Positions 40,624 to 49,266 of a stretch of DNA of 64,000 bases are shown piece after piece. Each line of letters starts with the position of its first letter. Positions within the stretch are counted from its first letter, which is position 1. The DNA lies in NCBI GenBank assembly GCA_964544295.1, contig CAZJBJ010000002.1, positions 1 through 64,000 of the forward strand, given 5' to 3'. The position numbers were made by a program, and so were the translations under genes. The DNA comes from JAENVU01 sp964544295. GTDB lineage: Bacteria > Actinomycetota > Acidimicrobiia > IMCC26256 > JAENVU01. A model generated the notes under the pieces. It saw only the letters and a list, made by a program, of their open reading frames with translations. It did not search any database and had not been told where the DNA came from.

Positions 40624-42856
40624 TGTTGCGGGCGATCGTCCAGCCCGGCCAGTAGCTCGCACCCGACGGCCGCAGCGGCACACCACCGGCGATGCCGAAA
40701 CCGTGGAGCCCGCCGAAGCCGTCGAGCACGAACCCGGCGGTGCCGTTGGACTGCACGCCGATCCCCCGCGCCGGGGCGAAGATGGGCGAGTAGGGCTGGC
40801 CGACTCCCGGCGGCGCGGTACCGCTACCGATTTTGAACGGGTACGTGAGGCCGAACACGTCGGTCACGTACCCACCGGAACCGTCGGGCAGGATCGTGAT
40901 ACCGCGCGCCCGGTCCTGCCCGAACCAGTACGGCAGCCCGGCGATGGGTGGCGGGGTCGACCCGGACCCGATGCGGAACGGATGGATCCCGCCGAACGCA
41001 TCGAGTGTGTAGCCCCCGCTGCCGTCGGGCAGCACGGCGAGGCCACGGGCGATGTCCCAGCCCAGCCAGTAGGAGTTGCCGGTCGGCGCGGGAGGAAGCG
41101 CCGCGCCCGCGGCGGCGAACCCGTGGATGCCGCCGAAGCCGTCGAGCACGTAGCCGGTCTGGTGATCGGGCCGACGCGCGGCGGCGCGTGCGATGTCCCA
41201 CCCGGGCCAGTACGGACCGCGTGCGATGTTCGGCGCGGCGGCGCTGCCGGCGAAGCCGAACGGGTGGAGCCCGCCGAAGCCGTCGAGGGTGTACCCGCCG
41301 TTCGGCATCGCGGCGTTGCCCTCGAGGTGGATCCACTTGGCGGCGGAAGGAACGCCCGCCGAGTCGACGACGAAGAGCATGTACCAGCCGGGCGGTGCGA
41401 GGTTGGGCTCCGTGGGCATCGTCACCGCCACCCCCGATCCGGTCTTGGTGAAGTTGACGTCGATCAGCCGTTGGTTCGGATCGGAGGAGTGGGTCGTCGA
41501 GCCCGGCCGCACCAGCACCACGTTGCGGATGGCGCTGGCCTGGGTCGTCGAGTAGTTCACCGCGTCGCCGTAGTGGAGGTCGTTGACCGATCCGGAGATG
41601 GTCGGGCGCGCGGTTCCGGTCTCCAGGTACGGCGGGGTGAACACCTCGATGCGCATCTCGAAGGAGTTGGTGGGGTTCCCACCGAAGGTCGCCACCCGAC
41701 CGTCGGGCAGCAGGATCGCCGACGAGTGGTACACCCGGGGAACCGTGGCGGACGCGACCTTGGTCCAGCTGTTCGTCTTCGGGTTGAAGATCTGCGTGCT
41801 CGTGACCGGCGATCCGTTGTACACGACCGACTTCGTCGCGCCGCCGGTCTGGAGCACGGTCGAGTCAGGGAGCACGACCGCGCTCACGTACATCTTCGCC
41901 GCGTCGATCGCCGGGCCCGGGGTGAACGTCGGGTTCGTGGCCTTGAGGTCGGCGATCGCCGTCGACGCCACCGCACCGACGTCGGCGTACTGGTTGCCGC
42001 CACCGATGACCATGACCCGCTGATCCTGCGCCGGAGGAAGCATCACGCTCGCGCCCTGGTCGCGCCGGGTGTCGTCGGTCAGCCCCGGCACCGACTGGTA
42101 CGCGTTGGTGGTGAAGTCCCACGATCCGGGCGGCACCTCCGTCGCGTTGCCGCCGAACGTGTTGACCCCCGAGTAGAAGAGGCGTCCGTCACGCATCTGG
42201 TGCAGTCCCGGATACATCGGCTGGTACACGTACCGGCTCGGTCCGTTCGCCGGCGTCGTCCAGGTCGATCCGTCGAAGATCTCGAACTGGGAGGTGTAGT
42301 GCCCGGTTTGGTCGAGACCGCCGAGCGCCAGGATGCGACCATCGCCCAACTCGGTCGTCGTCGGGTACCACCGCGCCAGGTGCATGTCGGCCGTGCGCGT
42401 GTACTTCCCGGAACTCGGGTCGAACAGGTACGACCGGTTGGAGCCGGCCGAGCTGTTGTTCGTGGCGGGGCCCGGGTACGCGGTGGTGCCACCGGCGACG
42501 AGCACCCGACCGTCTGCCATCACCACGTGCCCGGCGCAGAACGCGTCCCAGGGGGTCGGGACCGCGGTGAGATCACCGGTGGCAGGGTCCCAGATCGAGG
42601 TCGTGAACGTGCCCGCGTTGAACGCGTTCCGATCGTTGCCCGAGCCCGCGATCAGCAACACCTTGCCGGTGCGAAGCAGGGTGACGTGCACGGCGCGCAC
42701 GTCGGACGGGGTGGTCGTGACCGTCCAGGTCCCGTCGGTGGCTGCCCCCGCGCTCGGCGTCACTGCCGGGAACGCAGTCGCGATCGCGACGACCGAGGCC
42801 CCGGCCGCGACCAGCCGGCGAACTCGTCGTCTCATGCGACGCCGTCGCGTTTCCAT
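40613..42856 (-). CDS. Secreted copper-radical oxidase (galactose/glyoxal oxidase-like) with C-terminal repeats
   Basis: A 747-residue exported protein: signal peptide ~10-39, a kelch-type propeller and a DUF1929-like domain to ~515, then five ~47-residue repeats. All copper-radical residues can be matched to galactose oxidase: Cys107 (DAFCAGH) and Tyr164 (ARWYPTTTEL) for the Tyr-Cys cofactor, Tyr376-His377 (RVYHSSAILLPDG) and His456 (GSTTHSSD). It should therefore oxidise primary alcohols or aldehydes with O2 and release H2O2 outside the cell. The ATG at 42856 has GGGAGG upstream; a 16-residue longer frame lacks a signal-like start. The repeats may attach it to surface sugars. Confidence 0.85.
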   Translation of the reverse strand: METRRRRMRRRVRRLVAAGASVVAIATAFPAVTPSAGAATDGTWTVTTTPSDVRAVHVTLLRTGKVLLIAGSGNDRNAFNAGTFTTSIWDPATGDLTAVPTPWDAFCAGHVVMADGRVLVAGGTTAYPGPATNNSSAGSNRSYLFDPSSGKYTRTADMHLARWYPTTTELGDGRILALGGLDQTGHYTSQFEIFDGSTWTTPANGPSRYVYQPMYPGLHQMRDGRLFYSGVNTFGGNATEVPPGSWDFTTNAYQSVPGLTDDTRRDQGASVMLPPAQDQRVMVIGGGNQYADVGAVASTAIADLKATNPTFTPGPAIDAAKMYVSAVVLPDSTVLQTGGATKSVVYNGSPVTSTQIFNPKTNSWTKVASATVPRVYHSSAILLPDGRVATFGGNPTNSFEMRIEVFTPPYLETGTARPTISGSVNDLHYGDAVNYSTTQASAIRNVVLVRPGSTTHSSDPNQRLIDVNFTKTGSGVAVTMPTEPNLAPPGWYMLFVVDSAGVPSAAKWIHLEGNAAMPNGGYTLDGFGGLHPFGFAGSAAAPNIARGPYWPGWDIARAAARRPDHQTGYVLDGFGGIHGFAAAGAALPPAPTGNSYWLGWDIARGLAVLPDGSGGYTLDAFGGIHPFRIGSGSTPPPIAGLPYWFGQDRARGITILPDGSGGYVTDVFGLTYPFKIGSGTAPPGVGQPYSPIFAPARGIGVQSNGTAGFVLDGFGGLHGFGIAGGVPLRPSGASYWPGWTIARNITI
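40616..41302 (-). repeat. Five tandem ~47-residue protein repeats (GYxLDGFGGxHxF)
   Basis: The C-terminal ~229 residues of the oxidase repeat five times: each unit starts GYTLDGFGGLHPF or a variant and ends YWPGWDIARG or a variant, about 141 bp per unit. Units 4 (GYVTDVFGLTYPF) and the last are the most divergent. The DNA copies are not identical, so this is an old protein repeat. Confidence 0.85.
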
Positions 42857-42949
42857 CAGACCTCCCGCGCGACGGACCGCGCAGATGCGGGCAATCGGCC
42901 CCAAAAGTGTAGATGCCTCGTACTCCGCACTTGACCCGGGTCGAACGAC

Positions 42950-43981
42950 TCAGGCGATCAGTACCTCGGCCATCTGCACCGCGTTGAGCGCGGCGCCCTT
43001 GCGGAGGTTGTCGCCCGTGACCCACAGGTCGAGCGTGTTGGGCTGACTCGGGTCCTCCCGCAACCGACCCACGAGGACGGGATCGATGCCGGCGCCCTCG
43101 AGCGCCGTCGGCGCGCCGTCGCCGTCGCCGACGAGCACGACGCCGGGCGCGTCCCGCAGAAGTTCGACGGCCTGTCCGCGCGACATCGGATCGCGGAACG
43201 CGACGTTCGCGGTCATGGCGTGGCCGACGTAGACGGGCACGCGGACACACGTTGCGGTGATTCGCATCGCGTCGTCGTGGAGGATCTTGCGGCTCTCGTG
43301 GACGAGCTTCCACTCTTCACTCGTGTAGCCCGCGTCCTTCACCGATCCCGCGAGCGGGATGACGTTGCCGGCGATCGGCTTCGGCCACACGTCGCCGGGC
43401 GCGATGAACCCGTCGATCGTGGCGGCGCGACGCAGCGAGTCGGAGTCGCCGGCGAACTTGTTCCACTGGGCGTCGAGCTCGGCGATGCCGGGCGCGCCGG
43501 CTCCGGACACCGACTGGTAGGTGGACACGACCATGCGATCGATGCCGGCGGCACGATGCAGGGGGGCCAGCGCCGTCACCAGGACCATCGTCGTGCAGTT
43601 CGGACAGGAGGCGATACCCCGCGGGAGTTCGGCGAGGTCCTCGGGGTTCACCTCGGCGACGACGAGCGGCACGTCGGGCTCCATCCGGAACGCGGCCGAG
43701 TTGTCGACGACGCGGGCGCCGGCGGCCGCCGCGATCGGCGCCCACTCGAGCGCGAGCGGGTCATCGACGTCGACGATCACGAGATCGAGTCCGTCGAAAC
43801 ACCCGTCGCGCAGGACTTCACAGGTCACCTGACCGTCGGCGAAGTCCAGACGTCGGCCCTCGGATCGCGCCGATGCGTACGCCCGGAGCTTTCCGACGGG
43901 GAACCGGCGCGCCTCGAGGATGCGCAGCATTTCCTGGCCGACGAGACCGGTCGCCCCGATCACCCCGATATCAACCGTCAC
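42950..43981 (-). CDS. asd: Aspartate-semialdehyde dehydrogenase
   Basis: A 343-residue NADP enzyme reducing aspartyl phosphate to aspartate semialdehyde, the second step to lysine, threonine, methionine and diaminopimelate. GVIGATGLVGQEMLRILE binds the nucleotide, SCPNCTTM holds the catalytic cysteine, and VVSTYQSVSGAGAPG and the His in RVPVYVGHAM complete the site. GTG at 43981 has AGAAGGG upstream. It follows lysC by 61 nt on the same strand, the usual actinobacterial order. Confidence 0.96.
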   Translation of the reverse strand: MTVDIGVIGATGLVGQEMLRILEARRFPVGKLRAYASARSEGRRLDFADGQVTCEVLRDGCFDGLDLVIVDVDDPLALEWAPIAAAAGARVVDNSAAFRMEPDVPLVVAEVNPEDLAELPRGIASCPNCTTMVLVTALAPLHRAAGIDRMVVSTYQSVSGAGAPGIAELDAQWNKFAGDSDSLRRAATIDGFIAPGDVWPKPIAGNVIPLAGSVKDAGYTSEEWKLVHESRKILHDDAMRITATCVRVPVYVGHAMTANVAFRDPMSRGQAVELLRDAPGVVLVGDGDGAPTALEGAGIDPVLVGRLREDPSQPNTLDLWVTGDNLRKGAALNAVQMAEVLIA

Positions 43982-44042
43982 GACGGCAACCCTTCTCGAA
44001 CAACGTGGTCGGGAAAGGGTATCGACCGGTCGGCGGCCGGCT

Positions 44043-45260
44043 TCAAGCGTTTTGCAGGTCGAACGCCTGGTGGAGGGCGCGCACGGCGGTCTCGATGTCG
44101 GCCGCCGGCACGACGCAGGAGATCCGGATCGAGGAGGTACTGATCATCTCGATGTTCACGCCCTCGTTCGCGAGCACCTCGAACATCTTGGCGGCCACGC
44201 CGGGGTTCGTCCGCATGCCCGCCCCGACGACACTCACACGAGCCACGTCCGAATCGTGGGTGATGCCGGTCGCCTCGAGGTCGCCCGAGATCTTGTCCAT
44301 GACCCCGATGGCCCGATGCAAGTCGTCCTTGGGCACCGTGAACGAGATGTCGGTGTGGCCCGCGGTCGACACGTTCTGCACGATCATGTCGACGTTGACC
44401 GCCGCCTCGGCCAAGGCGCGGAACAACGACGCCGCGACCCCCGGACGGTCGGCGACCTGGGCGATCGTGACCTTCGCCTCGGACGTGTCATGGGTGACCC
44501 CGGAAATGATCGCTTGCTCCATGCTGGGATCCTCCTCGACGACCCATGTCCCTGGTTCCCAGGTGAACGACGAACGGACGTGCACCGGCACGCCGTGGTT
44601 GCGCGCGAACTCGACCGACCGCAGCGCGAGGACCTTGCCCCCGGTCGCGGCGATCTCCAACATCTCCTCGAACGACACGTGCGCGAGCTTGCGCGCCTCT
44701 GGCACGATCCGGGGATCGGCGGTGAACACCCCGGACACGTCGGTGTAGATCTCACAGACCTCGGCACCGAGCGACGCGGCGAGGGCGACGGCGGTCGTGT
44801 CGGAGCCGCCCCGCCCGAGCGTGGTGATGTCCTTGTCGGTCGAGATGCCCTGGAACCCGGCGACGACCGCGACCGAGTCCTGCCCCAGCGTCTCGCGGAT
44901 CCGATCGCCCTTGACCTCCAGGATCTTGGCCTTGCCGTGCACCGTGTCGGTGACGATGCCGGCCTGGGATCCGGTGAAGCTCACGGCATGCACGCCGAGG
45001 TCGATGACGGCCATGCACAGCAACGCCATCGAGATGCGTTCGCCCGCAGTGAGCAGCATGTCCATCTCGCGACCGTGGGGGTCGTGGGAAACGTCGTGGG
45101 CCAAACGCACCAAATTGTCGGTGGACTTCCCCATCGCCGACACGACGACCACGACCTGGTTGCCGGCGCGATGGGTCCGCACGATGTGATCCGCGACGGC
45201 GCGGATCCGGTCGGGATCGGCGACGGACGACCCGCCGAACTTCTGGACGATCAGAGCCAC
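44043..45260 (-). CDS. lysC: Aspartate kinase
   Basis: A 405-residue kinase for the first step of the aspartate pathway. VQKFGGSSVADPDRIRAVA is the N-terminal signature, VSAMGKSTDNLV and GRGGSDTTAVALAASLGA follow, and the C-terminal half has two ACT domains (TIAQVADRPGVAASLFRALA; VSVVGAGMRTNPGVAAKMFE) for feedback control by lysine/threonine. Many actinobacteria also use an internal start at the ACT part to make a beta subunit. The GTG at 45260 lies 6 nt after TACCCT. Confidence 0.96.
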   Translation of the reverse strand: MALIVQKFGGSSVADPDRIRAVADHIVRTHRAGNQVVVVVSAMGKSTDNLVRLAHDVSHDPHGREMDMLLTAGERISMALLCMAVIDLGVHAVSFTGSQAGIVTDTVHGKAKILEVKGDRIRETLGQDSVAVVAGFQGISTDKDITTLGRGGSDTTAVALAASLGAEVCEIYTDVSGVFTADPRIVPEARKLAHVSFEEMLEIAATGGKVLALRSVEFARNHGVPVHVRSSFTWEPGTWVVEEDPSMEQAIISGVTHDTSEAKVTIAQVADRPGVAASLFRALAEAAVNVDMIVQNVSTAGHTDISFTVPKDDLHRAIGVMDKISGDLEATGITHDSDVARVSVVGAGMRTNPGVAAKMFEVLANEGVNIEMISTSSIRISCVVPAADIETAVRALHQAFDLQNA

Positions 45261-45266
45261 GGGCCG

Positions 45267-45289
45267 AGGGTACCTGGCGTCATGCCAGG
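45267..45289 (-). promoter_or_regulatory. Promoter and inverted repeat upstream of lysC
   Basis: On the minus strand TACCCT (45267-45272) is 6 nt before the GTG. Directly upstream, CCTGGC-GTCAT-GCCAGG (45273-45289) is a perfect inverted repeat occupying the region between -10 and -35, where a regulator would block transcription. Confidence 0.5.
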
Positions 45290-45391
45290 TTCTCCGACCA
45301 AATCACCCGGCCGTCGAATCGGCTCCGCCGCCGTGTGGTGGTCTGATTTCTGCCACAATGCACCCTCGCCGCTGCCTGGGGGAGGCTCCTC

Positions 45392-47695
45392 GTGCGTTCC
45401 ATCCGTTGGTTCACGATCGCCCTGATCGTCGCATTGTCCGTTCCGCTCGTCGCCACGACGGCGAGCGCCTCGGGCCCACGTCCGGCCGCCGTCGACGGCT
45501 CCGGGATCGTCGTGCGCCCCAGCGTGCACCAACTCGCGGTCCTGCACGCGCCCGCCGGCGCACCGATCTCGGTGACCCGCAACGGCTCCGTACTCCAGAG
45601 CGACACCGTCGACAGCCTCGGTGGGTTCAACTTCCACAACCTCGCCTCGGGACCGGGCTACGCCGTCGAGATCGGCAGCGCACCCGACACCTGGGTGAGC
45701 CCGCCCGTCACGGTGCTCGATGCCGCCGACACGCCGCCGCAGTCGCTCTACACCGGTCAACAGCTGAACGTGACCAACCTCGGCAACAACAGCGGGTACG
45801 GCTACCTGACCACCCGCGACGGCACCCAGCTCTCGGTGAGTGTCGTCCTCCCCGGCCCGGCCGACCAAGGTCCGTACCCGACGGTCATGGAGTACTCGGG
45901 CTACGACCCGTCGAGCCCCACGACCGGCCAACCCCAGTACAAGTTGCTCATGCCCCCGAGCGGGTACGCGTGGGTCGGGGTCAACATCCGCGGCTCGGGG
46001 TGCTCGGGCGGCGCGTACAACTACTTCGAGAACCTGCAGTCGCTCGACGGCTACGACGCCATCGAGACCATCGCGGCCCAACCGTGGTCGGACGGACACG
46101 TCGGCATGGTCGGCATCTCCTACGCCGGGATCAGTCAGCTGTTCGTCGCCCGGACCCAGCCGCCGCACCTCGACGCGATCACGCCGGTGTCGGTCATCGA
46201 CGACTCGTGGCGGGGCACCCTGTATCCCGGTGGGATCCTCAACAACGGATTCGCGTTGAACTGGGCCACCGAGCGGTTCGAACAGAACAGTTGGCCCAAC
46301 GACAAGGCACCGAAGTGGGTCAAGGACCGCATCGCGGGCGGCGACACCACGTGCGCCGACAACATGTTGTTGCGCGGCCAGAACATCGACGGTCTGGATC
46401 AGATCGCCGCGCACCCCAACCCGTCGTCCGAACTCGATCCGGAGTTCGCCTACGACTTCCCCGGTGGCACCGACTCGCTGGCGCCCGCCGAGTTCGTGGA
46501 CCAGATCACGGCACGAGTGATGCTGATCGGCGCGTGGCAGGACGAACAGACCGGCGGCCACTGGGCCAACATGATCAACCGCTTCGCTCCCGGCACCCTC
46601 GTCAAGGTGCTCGGCCAGAACGGGGTCCACACCGAAGCGCTCGATCCGACAGCTCTGTTGGCGACGACCGAGATGCTCGACCTCTACGTGGGAAACAAGA
46701 AGCCCGAGGTCTCGCCGTTCATGCGCGCGTTCGCGCCGGTGCTCTGGAGCACGATCACCGGCATCGACGGCCTCAGCATCCCGCCCGATCGCTTCGGGCC
46801 CAACACCTACGACGAAGCTCGACGCTGGTTCGAGGCCGAGCCCCGTGTCCGCATCCTGTGGGAGACCGGCAACGCCGCAGGCCTGCAACCCGGATCGCTC
46901 ATGCCGCGGGGCGAGTCGTGGTACCCGTCGTGGCCCATCGCCGACGCGCACGTGCGGACGTGGCACCTGCGAACGGATGGACGCCTGCGGAAGGAGCCCG
47001 GCGCCAACCACGACCCGGCCGACGAGTACCGCCCGGACCCGACGTTGCGGCCGCGCAAGAACTTCGACGGCGGCAACATCTGGGCGGCAACTCCCACCTA
47101 CAACTGGGCACCCGTCGTCGACGGCGCCTCCCTCTCGTACTTCACACCCCCGCTCCGCAAGACACTGAGCGTCGCCGGCACCGGCAGTGTCGATCTGTGG
47201 ATCAAGTCCACCGCGGCCGACAACGACGTCCAGGTCACACTCAGCGAGGTCATGCCGAACGGCCAGGAGCGCTACGTGCAGAGCGGCTGGCTCCGGCTCA
47301 GCCACCGCAAGCTCGATCGGAACCGTTCGACCGACATCAACCCGTTCCATTCGGACGAACTGCAGGACATGCGCGACATCACGCCCGGCAAGTTCGTGTC
47401 GGCGCGCGTCGCCCTGTTCCCGTTCGCCCACCAGTTCCGGGCCGGGAGTCAGATCCGCCTGACCATCCAGGCCCCGGGTGGTGACCGACCGGAGTGGACC
47501 TTCGACACGCCGGCCACCGGCGGCTCGGTCGTGAACCTGGTGGCGCACGACGATGATCGGCCGTCCCGTCTGGTACTGCCGATCGTCGCCGGGCCCGACC
47601 TCGGTGCCGAACCGGCGCCGTGCCCGTCCATTCGAGCCCAGCCGTGTCGGCCGTTCGTCGTCCCGGCCCCGAACCGCTCGGTCCCGACCTCCTAG
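45392..47695 (+). CDS. Secreted CocE/NonD (X-Pro dipeptidyl-peptidase-like) hydrolase
   Basis: A 767-residue exported hydrolase. The signal peptide ends near TTASASG (27). The hydrolase domain has GISYAGISQLF (nucleophile Ser), GAWQDEQTGGHW (acid) and GQNGVHTEAL (His), with GVNIRGSGCSGG as an early conserved strand. The C-terminal jelly-roll (residues ~520-740; LSVAGTGSVDLWIKSTAADN) is the XPDP C-domain. Family members hydrolyse esters such as cocaine or act on acylated compounds; the substrate here is unknown. GTG at 45392 has GGGGGAGG seven nucleotides upstream. Confidence 0.88.
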   Translation: MRSIRWFTIALIVALSVPLVATTASASGPRPAAVDGSGIVVRPSVHQLAVLHAPAGAPISVTRNGSVLQSDTVDSLGGFNFHNLASGPGYAVEIGSAPDTWVSPPVTVLDAADTPPQSLYTGQQLNVTNLGNNSGYGYLTTRDGTQLSVSVVLPGPADQGPYPTVMEYSGYDPSSPTTGQPQYKLLMPPSGYAWVGVNIRGSGCSGGAYNYFENLQSLDGYDAIETIAAQPWSDGHVGMVGISYAGISQLFVARTQPPHLDAITPVSVIDDSWRGTLYPGGILNNGFALNWATERFEQNSWPNDKAPKWVKDRIAGGDTTCADNMLLRGQNIDGLDQIAAHPNPSSELDPEFAYDFPGGTDSLAPAEFVDQITARVMLIGAWQDEQTGGHWANMINRFAPGTLVKVLGQNGVHTEALDPTALLATTEMLDLYVGNKKPEVSPFMRAFAPVLWSTITGIDGLSIPPDRFGPNTYDEARRWFEAEPRVRILWETGNAAGLQPGSLMPRGESWYPSWPIADAHVRTWHLRTDGRLRKEPGANHDPADEYRPDPTLRPRKNFDGGNIWAATPTYNWAPVVDGASLSYFTPPLRKTLSVAGTGSVDLWIKSTAADNDVQVTLSEVMPNGQERYVQSGWLRLSHRKLDRNRSTDINPFHSDELQDMRDITPGKFVSARVALFPFAHQFRAGSQIRLTIQAPGGDRPEWTFDTPATGGSVVNLVAHDDDRPSRLVLPIVAGPDLGAEPAPCPSIRAQPCRPFVVPAPNRSVPTS

Positions 47696-47698
47696 ACT
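47693..47698 (+). promoter_or_regulatory. -10 element of the cyclophilin gene
   Basis: TAGACT overlaps the stop of the preceding gene and is 8 nt before the GTG at 47707; no ribosome site. Confidence 0.4.
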
Positions 47699-47706
47699 CC
47701 GCCGCC

Positions 47707-48444
47707 GTGTCCAAGGCAGCGAAACGAGAACGTCAGAAGGAGAACCGCGAGCGCGCCCGCGTCGAGCGCGAGCGGATGCAGAAGCGGCAACGCCAGCTGA
47801 AGACCGCGCGGGGTCTGCTCTACCTCCTCGCGCCGCTGGTCGTCATCGCGATCATCGTCTCGCTCACGGGCGGCTCCGACACACCGACGCGCGACTACAA
47901 GACCGCGCCGAAGGTCACGATCGATCCGAACAAGACCTACACGGCCACGATCGACACGACCGAGGGCGACATCGTCGTGGCCCTCGACCCGGAGGCGGCG
48001 CCGAACGCGGTGAACAGCTTCGTGTTCCTTGCGAAGAACCGGTTCTACGACGGCCTCTGCATCGACCGGATCATGCCTGGGTTCGGCATCCAGGGCGGTT
48101 CGCCGAAGTGTGACCGGGGCGGCGGTCCCGGCTACACGGTGACCGACAAACCGTCGACCGACTTCAAGGTCGGGTCCTTCGTCGCCGCTCGCTCCGCCGA
48201 CCAACCCGCCGGTGCATTCGGCTCGCAGTTCTACATCGTCACCGGTGACGTGCCGTCGGTCCCCGCGGACGATCTCCAGTTCGGATCGGTCCAGTCCGGT
48301 CTCGACGTCGTTCAGAAGATTCAGGCCAAGGCCACGAAGCCCCCGGGCAGCGACATGCCCGAATCGTTCGTCCGGATCAACAAGGTCACGATCGCGACCG
48401 GTTCCACGCCGCCCACCAGCTCGACGACCACTTCGGCGCCGTAG
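47707..48444 (+). CDS. Membrane-anchored cyclophilin-type peptidyl-prolyl isomerase
   Basis: A 245-residue protein: a highly charged N-terminus of Lys/Arg/Glu (~1-35), one membrane span (~38-57), then a cyclophilin domain with TTEGDIVVALDPEAAPNAVN, FYDGLCIDRIMPGFGIQGGS and GAFGSQFYIVTGD. It catalyses cis-trans proline isomerisation, probably of exported proteins. The active-site arginine-phenylalanine pair of cyclophilins is partly altered (IDRIMPGFGIQGG). A Thr/Ser/Pro-rich tail ends the protein. Confidence 0.88.
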   Translation: MSKAAKRERQKENRERARVERERMQKRQRQLKTARGLLYLLAPLVVIAIIVSLTGGSDTPTRDYKTAPKVTIDPNKTYTATIDTTEGDIVVALDPEAAPNAVNSFVFLAKNRFYDGLCIDRIMPGFGIQGGSPKCDRGGGPGYTVTDKPSTDFKVGSFVAARSADQPAGAFGSQFYIVTGDVPSVPADDLQFGSVQSGLDVVQKIQAKATKPPGSDMPESFVRINKVTIATGSTPPTSSTTTSAP

Positions 48445-48451
48445 CCGTCGA

Positions 48452-49153
48452 TCAGGGCAGCGGGAGCCCCGTCGCCCCGTCGCCGTAGGGCTGCGGGTCA
48501 CCGTCGCCGTAGATCGTCACGTGGCCGGGACCGGCCACCGACCAGGTCGCATCGGGCGCCCTGACCAGTGCGGTCTCGGCATCGAGACCGACCAGGATCG
48601 CATCCCGCGGCTTCAGTTCGATCGATCGTTCGAGCAGGTGACTCGCGATGGTGCCGTGGTACGGGAAGACCGCGATGCCGGTCACGAACCCGAGCCCCAC
48701 GGTGTACGCACCCCCGCGCGGGTCGACCATCGGATCGCAGAGGACCGTCGCCGCCGCGCCCGAGGCCGCGATCACCGCTCCCCGCCGGTAGGCCGCCATC
48801 AAGGCGGCGTAGAGCGCGGAATCCTTCAGCACCGACCGGAGGTGCATCGGGGAGCCGTCGGCGAGGTACACGAACGACGCCCGCTCGACCGCCTTGGCGT
48901 GGTCGGCGTGCTCGGCGTCGCGTCGATTCACGACCGGAAGCGTCGTGACCTTCGCCCCGAGCGGCGCGAAGTGGCGGTCAGCGGCCTCACCGACCAGCTC
49001 CGGGTGCTCGTAGGACGCGGCGGTCGGCACCACCACGACCTCGGAATCCCCGCTGACCGCGAGCAGCCGGCGGTCGAGCGCCTGATGATGTTCGCCCCAT
49101 TCACCCCCACCGATGAGTGCGAGCGTTCCCTTGGGTGCAGTCCGACCGGCCAT
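48452..49153 (-). CDS. Peptidase S51 (cyanophycinase/dipeptidase E-like) protein
   Basis: A 233-residue protein resembling the S51 family. LALIGGGEWGE, VVVVPTAASYEHPE, VYLADGSPMHLRSVL and AVIAASGAAATVLCDPM are the strands leading to the nucleophile region; the family motif SAGA appears as SGAAA. VGLGFVTGIAVFPYH supplies the His. Some relatives split cyanophycin or Asp-X dipeptides, others have no known substrate. ATG at 49153 lies 7 nt after TAGTCT, so a start 11 codons further upstream was not used. Confidence 0.78.
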   Translation of the reverse strand: MAGRTAPKGTLALIGGGEWGEHHQALDRRLLAVSGDSEVVVVPTAASYEHPELVGEAADRHFAPLGAKVTTLPVVNRRDAEHADHAKAVERASFVYLADGSPMHLRSVLKDSALYAALMAAYRRGAVIAASGAAATVLCDPMVDPRGGAYTVGLGFVTGIAVFPYHGTIASHLLERSIELKPRDAILVGLDAETALVRAPDATWSVAGPGHVTIYGDGDPQPYGDGATGLPLP

Positions 49154-49160
49154 CCGCCGC

Positions 49161-49166
49161 AGACTA
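49161..49166 (-). promoter_or_regulatory. -10 element of the S51 peptidase gene
   Basis: TAGTCT on the minus strand, 7 nt, then ATG at 49153; supports this start over the upstream GTG. Confidence 0.45.
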
Positions 49167-49266
49167 GAGGCTGCGCCCAGGACCACCGAGGCCAGGTTGG
49201 CGCTCCCTTGGCGATACCGACCGACTCGTCACTACTGTTTCCGCTTTCACTCGGGGAGAGGGAGCT

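Noticed and set aside
45251..47548. 765-codon minus-strand frame
   Set aside because: Antisense to the CocE-type hydrolase, which has signal peptide and catalytic triad; no family motif in the antisense frame.
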